Source: an uncultured Dehalococcoidia bacterium (lineage in GTDB: Bacteria; Chloroflexota; Dehalococcoidia; Lucifugimonadales; Lucifugimonadaceae). From it: DNA of 64,000 nt. The first letter of the stretch is position 1. The number at the start of each line of letters is the position of its first letter. The stretch is taken from contig CAJXEJ010000001.1 of assembly GCA_913052475.1 (NCBI GenBank), positions 1 to 64,000 of the forward strand. The letters are read 5' to 3'. Made by a program: the position numbers and the translations under genes. Below are positions 63,592 through 64,000 of the stretch, piece after piece. The notes beneath the pieces are model-generated. The model was not told where the DNA came from and made no database searches. It saw only the letters and a list, made by a program, of their open reading frames with translations.

Positions 63592-64000
63592 TTAAACCTT
63601 TACACCAAACTCCGCTCCGAAGGTATCCCAGACATCATCCGGGATGGTGGTGATCGCATCGTTGTAGGTTTCTTCGATTTCGGTTGGATTCGAAGCCCCC
63701 GTCAATACAATGCCGTTGCCCTTGACAGGTGCGTGCAGCGCGAACTGCAAAGCGAGGGTGCGGATATTAACGTCGGTGTCAATGCACCACTTCCAAATCG
63801 CGTGCGCTGGCGGGAACGCTGCAGGATCGAGGTGGCTACCGGCCGCTGCCGGAACTAGCTTGCCATCTTCGCCGTGGGTTCGTGTTTCGTCTGTCTGAAT
63901 CGGCTCGGGACCAGCGAACAGCCCGTTTGCAAGTGGACTTCCTATTATGACTCCGACATCGTTTTCTATCGCAAACGGGATCGCTTCTTCGGCGTAGGTT
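63592..64000 (-). CDS. Aldo/keto reductase (5' end outside window)
   Basis: The C-terminal 135 residues of an aldo/keto reductase; the frame is open to the window edge and ends at TAA 63594-63592. Recognisable are YAEEAIPFAIENDVGVIIG, SPLANGLFAGP, the helix NIRTLALQFALHAPVKG and the C-terminal cofactor-binding VLTGASNPTEIEETYNDA. It resembles L-fucose/D-threo-aldose dehydrogenase-type members (GVIIGSPLANG). The catalytic tetrad lies in the missing part. Confidence 0.82.
   Translation of the reverse strand, partial: TYAEEAIPFAIENDVGVIIGSPLANGLFAGPEPIQTDETRTHGEDGKLVPAAAGSHLDPAAFPPAHAIWKWCIDTDVNIRTLALQFALHAPVKGNGIVLTGASNPTEIEETYNDAITTIPDDVWDTFGAEFGVKV

Noticed and set aside
1..64000. CRISPR arrays, insertion sequences or prophage genes
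   Set aside because: No regularly spaced direct repeats, transposase, integrase or phage structural genes were seen anywhere in the window.

Overview
The window looks like a chromosomal stretch of a marine Chloroflexota bacterium, most likely Dehalococcoidia of the SAR202 type. This rests on gene content only: three enolase-superfamily dehydratases (a family reported as expanded in SAR202), several sugar-acid dehydrogenases and epimerases, many orphan oxidoreductases, short gene spacing, frequent GTG/TTG starts and roughly balanced base composition. No rRNA gene lies in the window, so the placement is an inference. The only RNA gene I can support is a tRNA-Ala(GGC) with encoded CCA.

Layout. 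0-10 kb: a pteridine-reductase-like SDR fragment with folB, a DHA2-type efflux pump, an orphan molybdenum hydroxylase large subunit, a decayed Tag-type glycosylase, a tandem serine-hydrolase fusion, a sugar nucleotidyltransferase and a CBS protein. 10-20 kb: tetR with a kinase-like gene, a broken HPP-type membrane gene, hflK-hflC behind a membrane-anchored HExxH peptidase, etfB-etfA, rsmG and a flippase-like membrane protein. 20-34 kb: a uronate-dehydrogenase-like gene, tRNA-Ala, acetyl-CoA synthetase, a sulfatase relic, a first enolase-superfamily gene, two lipoproteins, aldo/keto reductase with a second uronate-dehydrogenase-like gene, a 2-hydroxyacid dehydrogenase, an aldose epimerase and an ABC exporter. 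34-48 kb: an oxalate-CoA-ligase-like enzyme, a tract of degraded genes, two methyltransferases, a TIM-barrel isomerase with SDR, a second dehydratase, an S9 peptidase, a cupin, a secreted protein, and a DapA-like gene coupled to a third dehydratase. 48-64 kb: groES-groEL with a CIRCE-like operator, an SbcD/SbcC-like (YhaO/YhaN-type) pair, a divergent DUF5343/ParB-like pair, an amidohydrolase, an MFS transporter, a GYD protein, an SDR and the end of an aldo/keto reductase.

The intact genes suggest a heterotroph oxidising sugar acids, hydroxy-acids and other small organic acids: MR/MLE dehydratases, uronate-dehydrogenase-like SDRs, aldose epimerase, hydroxyacid dehydrogenase, acyl-CoA synthetases and ETF. 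Specific substrates cannot be read from sequence.

The strongest unexpected signal is gene decay. Translating the apparently empty stretches gives recognisable remains of a sulfatase, three separate response regulators, an MgtE transporter N-domain antisense to a broken lipoprotein, a P-loop kinase, a Tag glycosylase and an HPP protein. A cupin and a GYD gene have damaged ends. Some lesions fall in short homopolymers and could be assembly errors; others combine stops, deletions and several shifts and look real. The right quarter also carries dispersed small palindromes and a triple-hairpin array not seen elsewhere in the window. The best candidate for an undescribed functional unit is the divergent DUF5343/ParB-like pair near 57 kb; the peptidase-hflKC cluster near 14 kb is second.
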